Source: Betaproteobacteria bacterium
GTDB taxonomy: Bacteria; Pseudomonadota; Gammaproteobacteria; Burkholderiales; SG8-41
NCBI GenBank assembly: GCA_016868035.1
Contig: VGID01000019.1
Coordinates: 1 to 63,325, forward strand
DNA length: 63,325 nt
Direction of reading: 5' to 3'
Of this stretch, positions 51,174 to 58,598 are shown in pieces. Position 1 is the stretch's first letter. Each line of letters begins with the position of its first letter. A model generated the notes under the pieces. That model saw nothing but the letters and a program-made list of their open reading frames with translations, was not told where the DNA came from and did no database searches. A program made the position numbers and the translations under genes.

Positions 51174-52082
51174 ATGGACACGCGTACGAAGACGGCTTTC
51201 GCGACGCTCGAGAATTTCGTCGGCAACACGCCGCTGGTGCGTCTGAAGCGCCTGCCGGGAAGCACCACCAACACAGTGCTTGCGAAACTCGAGGGCAACA
51301 ATCCCGCCGGGTCGGTAAAGGACCGGCCGGCGTTTTCGATGATCCGCCGCGCGCAAGAGCGGGGCAGAATCAAGCCCGGTGACACCCTGATCGAGCCCAC
51401 CAGCGGGAACACGGGCATCGCGCTCGCGATGTGCGCTGCGATGATGGGCTATCGGATGATCCTCGTCATGCCCGAGCACCTCTCGGTCGAGCGCCGCCAG
51501 TCGATGGCGGCGTTCGGTGCCGAGATCGTCCTCACGCCCAAGGACGGAGGCATGGAGACGGCCCGCGACGTGGCCGAGAAGATGTGCGACGAAGGACGCG
51601 GCGTGATCCTCGACCAGTTCGCCAACCCGGACAACCCGCTCTCGCACTACGAGGGCACCGGACCGGAGATCTGGCGGGATACGAAGGGAGCCATCACGCA
51701 TTTCGTGTCCAGCATGGGCACGACCGGCACCATCATGGGCTGCTCGCGCTTCTTCAAGGAAAAAAACTCGAAGATCCAGATCGTCGGCTGCCAGCCTTCG
51801 GAAGGCGCGCAGATTCCGGGCATCCGCAAGTGGCCGCCGCAGTACCTGCCGAAGATCTGCGACTGGAAGCGCGTTGACCGCGTGATCGAGGTCTCGCAGG
51901 CGGACGCGGAGGAAATGACGCGGCGTCTGGCGCGCGAAGAGGGCATCTTCGCCGGAATCTCCTCCGGCGGCGCACTGTGGGCGGCGCTGCAGGTCTCGCG
52001 CGAGGTCGAAGACGCGGTGATCGTCACGATCGTGTGCGATCGCGGCGACCGTTACCTTTCCACGGGTGTGTTTCCCGGGTAG
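51174..52082 (+). CDS. cysM: Cysteine synthase B
   Basis: This 302-residue PLP-dependent O-acetylserine sulfhydrylase is of the CysM type. The start is MDTRTKTAFATLENFVGNTPLVR. The PLP lysine is in NPAGSVKDRPA near residue 45, and the SGNTGIALAM loop is near 72. CysM can use thiosulfate in addition to sulfide. It follows hldD, as in many Betaproteobacteria. The predicted YdbH gene overlaps its last 17 bases. Confidence 0.94.
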   Translation: MDTRTKTAFATLENFVGNTPLVRLKRLPGSTTNTVLAKLEGNNPAGSVKDRPAFSMIRRAQERGRIKPGDTLIEPTSGNTGIALAMCAAMMGYRMILVMPEHLSVERRQSMAAFGAEIVLTPKDGGMETARDVAEKMCDEGRGVILDQFANPDNPLSHYEGTGPEIWRDTKGAITHFVSSMGTTGTIMGCSRFFKEKNSKIQIVGCQPSEGAQIPGIRKWPPQYLPKICDWKRVDRVIEVSQADAEEMTRRLAREEGIFAGISSGGALWAALQVSREVEDAVIVTIVCDRGDRYLSTGVFPG

Positions 52083-54072
52083 AGCGACACGGCGCGGCGC
52101 GGCGAGCCTGGCCATGCTCGCGCTCGTTGCCGGCAGCGCTGGCGGCGCGCGCGAGTACAGCCTCTCGCTCGAAGACTTGGTGACGCCGATATTCACGGCC
52201 CGCTCCGTGAGGGCGGTCGTCATGGATGGTGCGCCCGCGAGCCTGACGCTCACGGTCGGGGAGCTCACCCTGCACCGGCGCACCTGGAAAAACGCGCGAC
52301 TCACGTGCTCGAATTTCCGTGCGCTTCGTGGCGGGTTCGACTGCACGGAAGGGATACTGGATGCCGGGGTAAGGTTGCCGGTGTCGTTTTCCTACGCAGC
52401 GGGGGCGCTCGATCTCAGGCTCGCCCCCACGGCCGGAGAAGCCTGGCGCTTGCGCGCAGCTCCCGGTCCGCGCGGTGCGGTGCTCGACGTGACGGTGGAG
52501 AACGGGCTGCTCGGCCGCGTTGTGGAATGGCTGCCCGAGCCGCAGTTGCGCGCGCTGCCGCGGCTCTCGGCGGGAACGGTGTCGGGCGCCGCGCGCTACA
52601 CGGGTGGCGATGCGGCGGCGCTGTCCGCCGAACTGAAGCTGCGCGGGGTCGCGTTCAGCGATGCCAGCGGACTGCACGCCGGTGACAAAGTCGAAGCGAG
52701 CTTGCATGTGAAAGCCGAGCAGCGCGCCGCGGCGTGGCAGTGGAGTGCCGCGGTGGTGTGGCACGGCGGGGAAGTGTTCTGGCAGCCCCTTTACCTGCGC
52801 GGCGGCGGCCATTCGCTCTCCGCGCAGGGCGTGCTCGACGCGGCGCACGTCGGGGTCGCGCGCGCATCGTTGTCGCTGGACGGCGTGGGGTCGGTCGAAT
52901 TCGACGGGACCTGGGACCGGCGCACCGGTGTTGCGAGAAGCCTGAACGCGCGCTCGAGCAAGCTCGTTGCGGCTGCTCTCTATGAACGGTTGCTCAAGCC
53001 CTATCTGTTCGGCACGGCGCTTGGCAACCTGCGTGCGGACGGCACGGTGGGTTTCTCGGCACAGATGCGCGATGCGCGGATCGAGGCGCTCGATCTGAGC
53101 CTGGAGCGGGTGTCGTTCGAGGACCTCGGCCGGCGCTTCGGTGTCTTCGGGGCGACCGGGCGCATTCCGTGGCAGCGCGCCGGGCGCACCCGGGCCGAGC
53201 TCGCAATCGCCGGCGGAGAGCTGCTGCGGATCCCTTTCGGAAAATTCTCGGCGCCGGTCGTCATGGAGGGGTGGAGCTTCAGCCTCGACAGCCTGAAAGT
53301 GCCGCTGCTCGACGGGACGCTCACCATGAGCGATTTCATGGCGTCGTCGGAGCCCGGCGGCTGGCGCTGGCGGTTCAAGGGCGCGATCGCGCCGGTCTCG
53401 ATGACGCAGTTCACCCACTACCTGCGCTGGCCTACGATGCACGGTACGGTTTCCGCCGTGGTTCCCGAGGTCCGGTACGCGCGGTCAACGCTCGAGGTGG
53501 ACGGCGCGTTGATATTCAAGGTGTTCGACGGAACGATCGCGGCCCGCAACGTCGCGCTCGTCGAGCCGCTCGGCAGGGGGCCGCGGTTTCGAGCGGACCT
53601 CGACGTGCGGGGGCTCGACCTCGATCTGCTCACGCGCGCGTTTTCGTTCGGCAGCATCACCGGCCGCGTGGACGCGGCCGTAAAGGAGCTTGAACTCGTG
53701 AACTGGCAGCCGGTCAGATTCGATGCGTGGATCGCGAGCAGCCCGGGCGAGTATCCGCGCAGAATCAGCCAGGCGGCGGTGGAGAACATCGCCGCGCTGG
53801 GCGGAGCGGGCGCATCGGCCGCGATCCAGCGCACGTTCCTGCGGTTTTTCGATCAGTTCAGCTACGAGAAGCTCGGCTTGAGCTGCCGGCTGCAAGGCGG
53901 CGTGTGCCGGATGGGCGGCGTGGAGACCGCGCCGCAGGGCTACGTCATCGTCAAGGGCGCGGGTATCCCGTCGCTCACGGTGGTGGGCTACAATCGCGCG
54001 GTGGACTGGCAGGAGCTGGTGGACCGGTTGAAGCGCGTCACACAGGACAACGTGCGGGCGACCGTGCGTTGA
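52066..54072 (+). CDS. YdbH-like AsmA-superfamily protein
   Basis: This 668-residue exported beta-rich protein lies in an operon with a short lipoprotein and a YdbL protein. The three-gene order matches ydbH-ynbE-ydbL of E. coli, where YdbH (an AsmA-like bridge protein) spans the periplasm to move phospholipids. The start is uncertain: GTG 52066 (overlapping cysM) gives a leader RRGAASLAMLALVAGSAGGA that looks like a signal sequence, and ATG 52114 is inside it. The C-terminal half has repeated strand segments such as LELVNWQPVRFDAWIASSPGEY and DGTLTMSDFMASSE. Identity at the residue level was not tested. Confidence 0.72.
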   Translation: MCFPGRATRRGAASLAMLALVAGSAGGAREYSLSLEDLVTPIFTARSVRAVVMDGAPASLTLTVGELTLHRRTWKNARLTCSNFRALRGGFDCTEGILDAGVRLPVSFSYAAGALDLRLAPTAGEAWRLRAAPGPRGAVLDVTVENGLLGRVVEWLPEPQLRALPRLSAGTVSGAARYTGGDAAALSAELKLRGVAFSDASGLHAGDKVEASLHVKAEQRAAAWQWSAAVVWHGGEVFWQPLYLRGGGHSLSAQGVLDAAHVGVARASLSLDGVGSVEFDGTWDRRTGVARSLNARSSKLVAAALYERLLKPYLFGTALGNLRADGTVGFSAQMRDARIEALDLSLERVSFEDLGRRFGVFGATGRIPWQRAGRTRAELAIAGGELLRIPFGKFSAPVVMEGWSFSLDSLKVPLLDGTLTMSDFMASSEPGGWRWRFKGAIAPVSMTQFTHYLRWPTMHGTVSAVVPEVRYARSTLEVDGALIFKVFDGTIAARNVALVEPLGRGPRFRADLDVRGLDLDLLTRAFSFGSITGRVDAAVKELELVNWQPVRFDAWIASSPGEYPRRISQAAVENIAALGGAGASAAIQRTFLRFFDQFSYEKLGLSCRLQGGVCRMGGVETAPQGYVIVKGAGIPSLTVVGYNRAVDWQELVDRLKRVTQDNVRATVR

Positions 54073-54088
54073 GGGGCACGGGAACGTG

Positions 54089-54289
54089 ATGGAGAGATAT
54101 GGATATCGGGTGATGCTCTTCGCGGGAGCGCTTGCGCTCGGCGGCTGCGTGACCATCAACATCTATTTTCCGGCGGCGGCGGCCGAGCGCGCGGCGGACC
54201 GGATCATCGACGAAGTGTGGCAACTGAAAAAAGGCGAGAATCCGCCCAAGCCCGATGGGCCCGCGGGCGCGCCGGGAGAACGCAAATGA
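54089..54289 (+). CDS. Small YnbE-like lipoprotein
   Basis: This 66-residue lipoprotein has a lipobox ALGGC with Cys20. After the cysteine comes VTINIYFPAAAAERAADRII, a pattern common to short lipoproteins next to YdbL genes in Proteobacteria. Start ATG 54089 (GTG 54086 is adjacent). In E. coli YnbE is the outer-membrane partner that helps YdbH to bridge the envelope; a like role is inferred from order. Its stop overlaps the start of the YdbL gene by four bases (ATGA). Confidence 0.72.
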   Translation: MERYGYRVMLFAGALALGGCVTINIYFPAAAAERAADRIIDEVWQLKKGENPPKPDGPAGAPGERK

Positions 54290-54711
54290 GCAAAGCAGCC
54301 CTTTGGCGCATCGTACTGATGGTTGCGGTGACGACGTGGGCGGGAGCGGCGATCGCGCAGGCCAACCTCGAGATCAACACGCCCGCGATCGCGAGCCTGA
54401 AGTCGAGCATGCAGAACCGGCACGCGCAGCTCGCTCCGCTCTACGGAAACGGCGCGGTGGGCTTCACCCGGGATGGCAACGTCGCTCTGCGGGACGCCAA
54501 CGCCGTGCCGCTTGCCCAGCGCCAGCAGGTGAACGCGCTGATTGCCGGGGAGAACCAGGACCGTGCGGCGCTCTATCGCGAGATCGCGCGCGCCAACGGC
54601 CAGCCCGGATGGGAAAACGACATCCGCGCCACTTTCGCGCAGCGCTGGATCGAGCGGGCGCAGCCGGGGTGGTACTACCAGAGCGCGGGCGGGAGCTGGG
54701 TGCGCAAGTAG
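54286..54711 (+). CDS. YdbL family protein (DUF1318)
   Basis: This 141-residue exported protein has a signal peptide (WRIVLMVAVTTWAGAAIA before QAN). The mature segment (LEINTPAIASLKSSMQNRHA, then GAVGFTRDGNVALRDANAVP and RAALYREIARANGQPGWEND) is the DUF1318 pattern. The last third (FAQRWIERAQPGWYYQSAGGSW) is also typical. YdbL in E. coli is a periplasmic chaperone-like factor of the YdbH-YnbE bridge. It is the third gene of this operon. The downstream gap carries a heptamer inverted repeat. Confidence 0.85.
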   Translation: MSKAALWRIVLMVAVTTWAGAAIAQANLEINTPAIASLKSSMQNRHAQLAPLYGNGAVGFTRDGNVALRDANAVPLAQRQQVNALIAGENQDRAALYREIARANGQPGWENDIRATFAQRWIERAQPGWYYQSAGGSWVRK

Positions 54712-54715
54712 GAAC

Positions 54716-54796
54716 GGATCGGCAAGCGGCGAGCGGTTAGCGGTGAGCGGGAATTTGTGTTTGTACGTCCACGCTTACCGCTTACCGCTTTCGTTG
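54716..54796. repeat. Heptamer inverted repeat (GGTGAGC / CGCTTAC)
   Basis: Left units GGCAAGC/GGCGAGC/GGTTAGC/GGTGAGC (54721-54749) face the right CGCTTACCGCTTACCGCTTT (54773-54792). The loop is about 23 bases. It lies between the YdbL gene and the exonuclease gene. Confidence 0.85.
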
Positions 54797-54851
54797 CTCG
54801 GTCAATCCGCGTTTGCCTATGAGCACGTAGGTCCTGTCCAATCCGAGAAAA

Positions 54852-55628
54852 ATGGTTCCCGTCCTCGCGTTTGATATCGAAACCGTCCCCGATGTCGAGG
54901 GATTGCGCCGGCTGCACGGGCTCGACGCGACGATTCCCGACAAGGAAGTCGCGGAAATGGCGTTCCAGCTGCGCCGGCAGGCGACCGGCAGCGACTTTCT
55001 CGCTCCGCACCTGCACCGTGTCGTCGCGATCTCTTGCGCGCTGCGCGAGCGCGACAGCTTCAAGGTATGGTCCCTCGGCGGAGCGGATGACGCCGAGGGC
55101 GAGCTGATCCAGCGCTTCTTCGACGGCATCGACAAGTACACCCCGCAGCTCGTTTCCTGGAACGGCAGCGGGTTCGACCTTCCGGTGCTCAACTACCGCG
55201 GTGCGCTGCACGGCGTCCGGGCCGCGCGCTACTGGGAGTGGGGCGACGAGAACCGCGATTTCCGGTACAACAATTACGTGAACCGCTACCATACGCGTCA
55301 CCTCGACTTGATGGATGTCCTCGGCATGTTCCAGCCCCGCAACAGCGTGGCGCTCGACGCGATCGCGCAGCTGCTGGGCTTTCCGGGCAAGCTCGGGCTC
55401 GAGGGCGCGCGCGTGTGGGAAACCTATCTCGCCGGGGGCCTCGAAGAGATCCGGCGTTACTGCGAGGCGGACGTCGTCAACACCTATCTCGTCTTCCTGC
55501 GCTTCCAGCAGATGCGGGCGGCGCTGAGCGCAGAGCAGGTCCGCGGCGAATGCGAGCTCATCCGCTCGACCCTCAAGAAGTCCGAGGAACCTCACTGGAA
55601 AGAATTTCTCAATCGCTGGACCAGCTGA
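54852..55628 (+). CDS. 3'-5' exonuclease related to the PolB exonuclease domain
   Basis: This 258-residue DEDD-superfamily exonuclease homologous to the PolB proofreading domain has motif I FDIETVPDVEG (Asp8/Glu10) near the start. Motif II is LVSWNGSGFDLPVLNYR near 113, and the third acidic motif is around YCEADVVNTYLVFLRFQQM near 212. There is no polymerase part. Such stand-alone proteins are frequent in Proteobacteria and their role in repair is not settled. A repeat-filled gap of nearly 300 bases follows. Confidence 0.87.
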   Translation: MVPVLAFDIETVPDVEGLRRLHGLDATIPDKEVAEMAFQLRRQATGSDFLAPHLHRVVAISCALRERDSFKVWSLGGADDAEGELIQRFFDGIDKYTPQLVSWNGSGFDLPVLNYRGALHGVRAARYWEWGDENRDFRYNNYVNRYHTRHLDLMDVLGMFQPRNSVALDAIAQLLGFPGKLGLEGARVWETYLAGGLEEIRRYCEADVVNTYLVFLRFQQMRAALSAEQVRGECELIRSTLKKSEEPHWKEFLNRWTS

Positions 55629-55639
55629 AAAAGTCGTAA

Positions 55640-55850
55640 AGCTCAACCCCGAAGGACACGAAGGAGAAACAAGGCGCCGGTCATTCGGATTGAAGCCGTC
55701 ACCTCCTCGCTGCGTCACGTCGTCACGGAATCCGTTTAAACCTGAAAGACCGCCAAGCGAAGTTAAATCCGGAGGCAAAGCGCCGGTTTAACTCCGCGCG
55801 TTCGAACCGGTTCTTCCTTGGTGTTCTTTGTGTCCTTCGCGGTACAGCTT
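55640..55850. repeat. Large family-III inverted repeat
   Basis: The left arm CCGAAGGACACGAAGGAGAA (55651-55670) pairs with the right arm TTCCTTGGTGTTCTTTGTGTCCTTCG (55813-55838). Inside are further imperfect pairs (for example GCGCCGG 55674-55680 with CGCCGG 55783-55788, and AATCCGTTTAAAC with CCGGTTTAACTCC). The rest of the 297-bp gap has no gene. Confidence 0.75.
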
Positions 55851-55925
55851 TTGGAGTTGAAGCCTCTGCGCTAAACTATTGCACCCGCGCTCGCGGCTAA
55901 TTTAGGCTCCGCCGCCGCGGTGAGC

Positions 55926-57224
55926 ATGTACACGTTGACAGTCGAATCCCTGGACCAGGAAGGACGCGGCGTCGCGCGCCGCGACGGCAAGGCTGTCTTC
56001 GTCGAAGGCGCGTTGCCGGGCGAGCTCGTGTCCTGCTCGACCTACCGCAGCAAGCCCACCTACGAGCTCGCTTCCCTCGAGGCGATCCTGCGGCCGAGCG
56101 CGTTGCGCGTTGCGCCGCGCTGCCCCTGCTTCGGCCGGTGCGGAGGCTGCAGCATGCAGCACCTGGAAGCGCGCGCGCAGGTTGCGATCAAGCAGCGCGT
56201 GCTGGAGGACGCCCTCCGGCATATCGGCAAGGTGCGGCCCGAGCAGATGCTCCCGGCGATCCACGGTCTGCCTTGGGGTTACCGGCATCGCGCACGGCTG
56301 ACGGCGAGGTATGTTCCCAAGAAGGGCGGCTCGCTGGTCGGGTTTCACGAGCGACGCAGCAGCTACGTCACCGATATGGCGAGCTGCGAGGTCATGCCGC
56401 CGCGCATCTCGCGGCTGATCCGGCCCCTGCGCGAGCTGATCAACCGGCTCTCGATCCGTGCGCGCTTGCCGCAGATCGAAGTTGCTGTCGGCGAGGAAGC
56501 CGACGTGCTGGTGCTGCGCGTGCTCGAGGCTCTGAGCGAGGCCGACGCCGCATTGCTGCGCGAGTTTGCCGACGCGCATCGCGTGCACCTCTACCTGCAG
56601 CCGCGCGGCCCCGAATCGGCATATCCGTTTCACCCGCCGCGAGCCGCGGACCTGTACTACGCGCTGCCCGAATTCAACCTCAAGATCGGGTTCTCTCCGA
56701 CCGATTTCACGCAGGTGAACCACGCGGTCAACCAGGTTCTGGTGCGGCGGACCCTGTCGCTGCTCGACCCGCAGCCGGGGGAGCGGGTGGCCGACATGTA
56801 TTGCGGGCTCGGTAACTTCACACTGGCGATCGCGCGGCGCGGCGCCGCGGTGGTGGGCTTCGAAAGCAGCCCGGAGCTGGTCGCCCGGGCCACGGCCAAC
56901 GCCGCGGCGAACGGTCTTTCGGAGGTGGCGCGCTTCCTCGAAATGGATCTCTACCGGATGGATGGCGCGAGGCTCGCGGAACTGGGCCGTTTCGACCGCA
57001 TGCTGGTCGATCCCCCGCGCGACGGTGCCGTCGAGCTCGTCAAGGCGCTCGCCGACGATGCGCCGCGGCGCATCGTCTATGTCTCATGCGGCCCGGCGAC
57101 GCTGGCGAGAGACGCGGCGGTGCTGGTACACGCGCGGGGCTACGCGCTGCGCGCGGCGGGCATCGTCAACATGTTCCCGCACACCTCGCACGTGGAGTCC
57201 ATCGCGGTCTTTGACCGCGGTTGA
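55926..57224 (+). CDS. rlmD: 23S rRNA (uracil(1939)-C(5))-methyltransferase
   Basis: This is a SAM-dependent RNA m5U methyltransferase with about 432 residues. The N-terminal TRAM domain (residues 1-55) has [13 protein letters not shown]. An iron-sulfur site with Cys in [15 protein letters not shown] is near 66-80. The methyltransferase core carries [18 protein letters not shown] near 289, and the catalytic LVDPPRDGA is near 360 with [11 protein letters not shown] after it. It probably methylates U1939 of 23S rRNA. The start ATG 55926 is used; the GTG 55920 is two codons upstream. The gap before it has no ribosome site. Confidence 0.93.
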   Translation: MYTLTVESLDQEGRGVARRDGKAVFVEGALPGELVSCSTYRSKPTYELASLEAILRPSALRVAPRCPCFGRCGGCSMQHLEARAQVAIKQRVLEDALRHIGKVRPEQMLPAIHGLPWGYRHRARLTARYVPKKGGSLVGFHERRSSYVTDMASCEVMPPRISRLIRPLRELINRLSIRARLPQIEVAVGEEADVLVLRVLEALSEADAALLREFADAHRVHLYLQPRGPESAYPFHPPRAADLYYALPEFNLKIGFSPTDFTQVNHAVNQVLVRRTLSLLDPQPGERVADMYCGLGNFTLAIARRGAAVVGFESSPELVARATANAAANGLSEVARFLEMDLYRMDGARLAELGRFDRMLVDPPRDGAVELVKALADDAPRRIVYVSCGPATLARDAAVLVHARGYALRAAGIVNMFPHTSHVESIAVFDRG

Positions 57225-57260
57225 GGGGATAGGTTCGAGTGACGACTGACGGGTGGAGCG

Positions 57261-57283
57261 CCGCCGCGATCGCGGCGGCGTCG
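57261..57283. other. Palindrome after rlmD
   Basis: GCCGCCGCGATCGCGGCGGC (near 57260-57279) is a perfect palindrome with no T-tract. It could be part of the rlmD 3' end or a DNA-binding site. Confidence 0.35.
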
Positions 57284-57292
57284 GTGCCGTAC

Positions 57293-57320
57293 AAAAAAAT
57301 GACCGGGCTGCTGCCCCGGC
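57293..57320 (-). terminator. Rho-independent terminator of the BI-1 gene
   Basis: On the minus strand a stem GCCGGGG...CCCGGTC (57301-57320) is followed by seven T residues (A at 57293-57299 on the plus strand). It is about 35 bases after the stop of the BI-1 gene. Confidence 0.85.
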
Positions 57321-57355
57321 CATCTTGTCTTGGAGTGGGTCTGCGGTGCGTTGTT

Positions 57356-58057
57356 CTAGTCTCGGTCGCCGAACAGCGCCATCAGCAGGTGCAGCAGGTT
57401 GGCGAAGATGTTGAACAGGCTCATGTAGCAGCCCGTGGCGGCCATGATGTAGTTGGTCTCGCCTCCGTTGACGATGCGGCTGACATCGTGCAGCAGGAAC
57501 AGCGAAAAGACCACGATCACGAGCGAGGAGATCGTGAGCGCCAGCGCCGGGATCTGCAGGAACATGTTGGCGACGAGCGCGAGGAGAAGCACGATCATGC
57601 CGACGAACAGGAACTTGCCCATGAAGCTGAAGTCCTTGCGCACGGTCGTGGCAATGCCGGCCATGATGAAGAAGATCGCGCCGGTACCCGCGGCCGCGAG
57701 GCCGACCAGCTGCGGGCCGTTCTTTAGCGTGAGCGCCACCGCGAGCAGGGGCCCCAGAAACCAGCCGAGCAGGAAGGTCATGCCCAGCAGCAGCACGACG
57801 CCGAGCCCGCTGTTGCGGTTCGCGGCGATCGCGAACTGCAGACCAATTACCGCGCCGAGCACGAGGAAAAAGCTAAGGAAAGGGTGCTTCATGATGATGC
57901 CGCCGGTGGCCATCCCGATGAAGGCGCCGATCACCGTCGGTATCATGGTTACCGCGAGCAGCATGTAGGTGTTGCGCAGGACGCGTTGTTGCTCGAGGGC
58001 GATTTCCCCCGCGCCGACGCGATACGCTGCCTGTTGCGGTTGCAGACGAGGTTGCAT
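57356..58057 (-). CDS. Bax inhibitor-1/YccA family membrane protein
   Basis: This 233-residue protein has seven predicted transmembrane segments of the BI-1 (TMBIM) family. The N-terminus starts with about 30 soluble residues and then YMLLAVTMIPTVIGAFIGMA. The C-terminal FLLHDVSRIVNGGETNYIMAA has the conserved Asp-rich proton/calcium gate-like residue. E. coli YccA modulates FtsH; YbhL/YetJ conduct calcium. Which role applies here is unknown. It ends with a good terminator. It is divergent from tRNA-Ser(UGA). Confidence 0.9.
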   Translation of the reverse strand: MQPRLQPQQAAYRVGAGEIALEQQRVLRNTYMLLAVTMIPTVIGAFIGMATGGIIMKHPFLSFFLVLGAVIGLQFAIAANRNSGLGVVLLLGMTFLLGWFLGPLLAVALTLKNGPQLVGLAAAGTGAIFFIMAGIATTVRKDFSFMGKFLFVGMIVLLLALVANMFLQIPALALTISSLVIVVFSLFLLHDVSRIVNGGETNYIMAATGCYMSLFNIFANLLHLLMALFGDRD

Positions 58058-58276
58058 TCAGTTCTCCTCCGGTTAAGTTCTTCGACTGCGCGTAAGACTA
58101 CCCAAGTCGGCGCAAAGTTTCAACGACCCGCGCGGGCGATCTGAAAGGGAGCGCGGTCGCGCAAGCGCTTGATCTAGCGTGTTAAACTTATTTTCCGTGG
58201 AGCGCTGTCCGCCCTATCCAGGGTGGCGGGCTCGCTTGCGGCGCGCCGGGGGCCCAAGCGCGGCGTGCCCGTACGC

Positions 58277-58366
58277 GGAAGGGTGGCGGAGTGGTTGAAC
58301 GCACCGGTCTTGAAAACCGGAATGTCCGAAAGGGCATCGTGGGTTCGAATCCCACCCCTTCCGCCA
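58277..58366 (+). tRNA. tRNA-Ser(UGA)
   Basis: This 90-nt type II tRNA has acceptor GGAAGGG paired with CCCTTCC, discriminator G and encoded CCA. The anticodon loop CTTGAAA contains TGA. The long variable arm is GTCCGAAAGGGC, and the T-loop GTTCGAATC is normal. Reads UCA/UCG codons. Confidence 0.97.
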
Positions 58367-58598
58367 ACTATTTTTCGCGACACAAACGAGACACGAGCGG
58401 CGCGCCGAGACCATCTTGCGAATCGGCGTTGGTCAAACACGACATGGACGCAAACCCTCGCATGAAATAACATTGGGCATTCCGTGAAGTCCCCGCGCGG
58501 CGTGGTTTCCCCCGGTTGCACCGAAGCCGATCCGTCCGTGTATGTTTGAAAGTGCGCGCGCATTGTCGCGCGCTGAAAAAGGATCAGGAGGCCTAGAT
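58367..58598. other. tRNA-Ser to acn gap
   Basis: This 232-bp stretch has no gene or clear promoter. A GC-rich hairpin GCGCGC(GCATTGTC)GCGCGC at about 58555-58574 lies just ahead of the AGGAGG ribosome site of acn and could influence its translation. Confidence 0.5.

Noticed and set aside
57239..57260. Short GTGACGACTGACGGG segment after rlmD as a heptamer array
   Set aside because: Only two units are present, so it may be a remnant and is not listed as an array.
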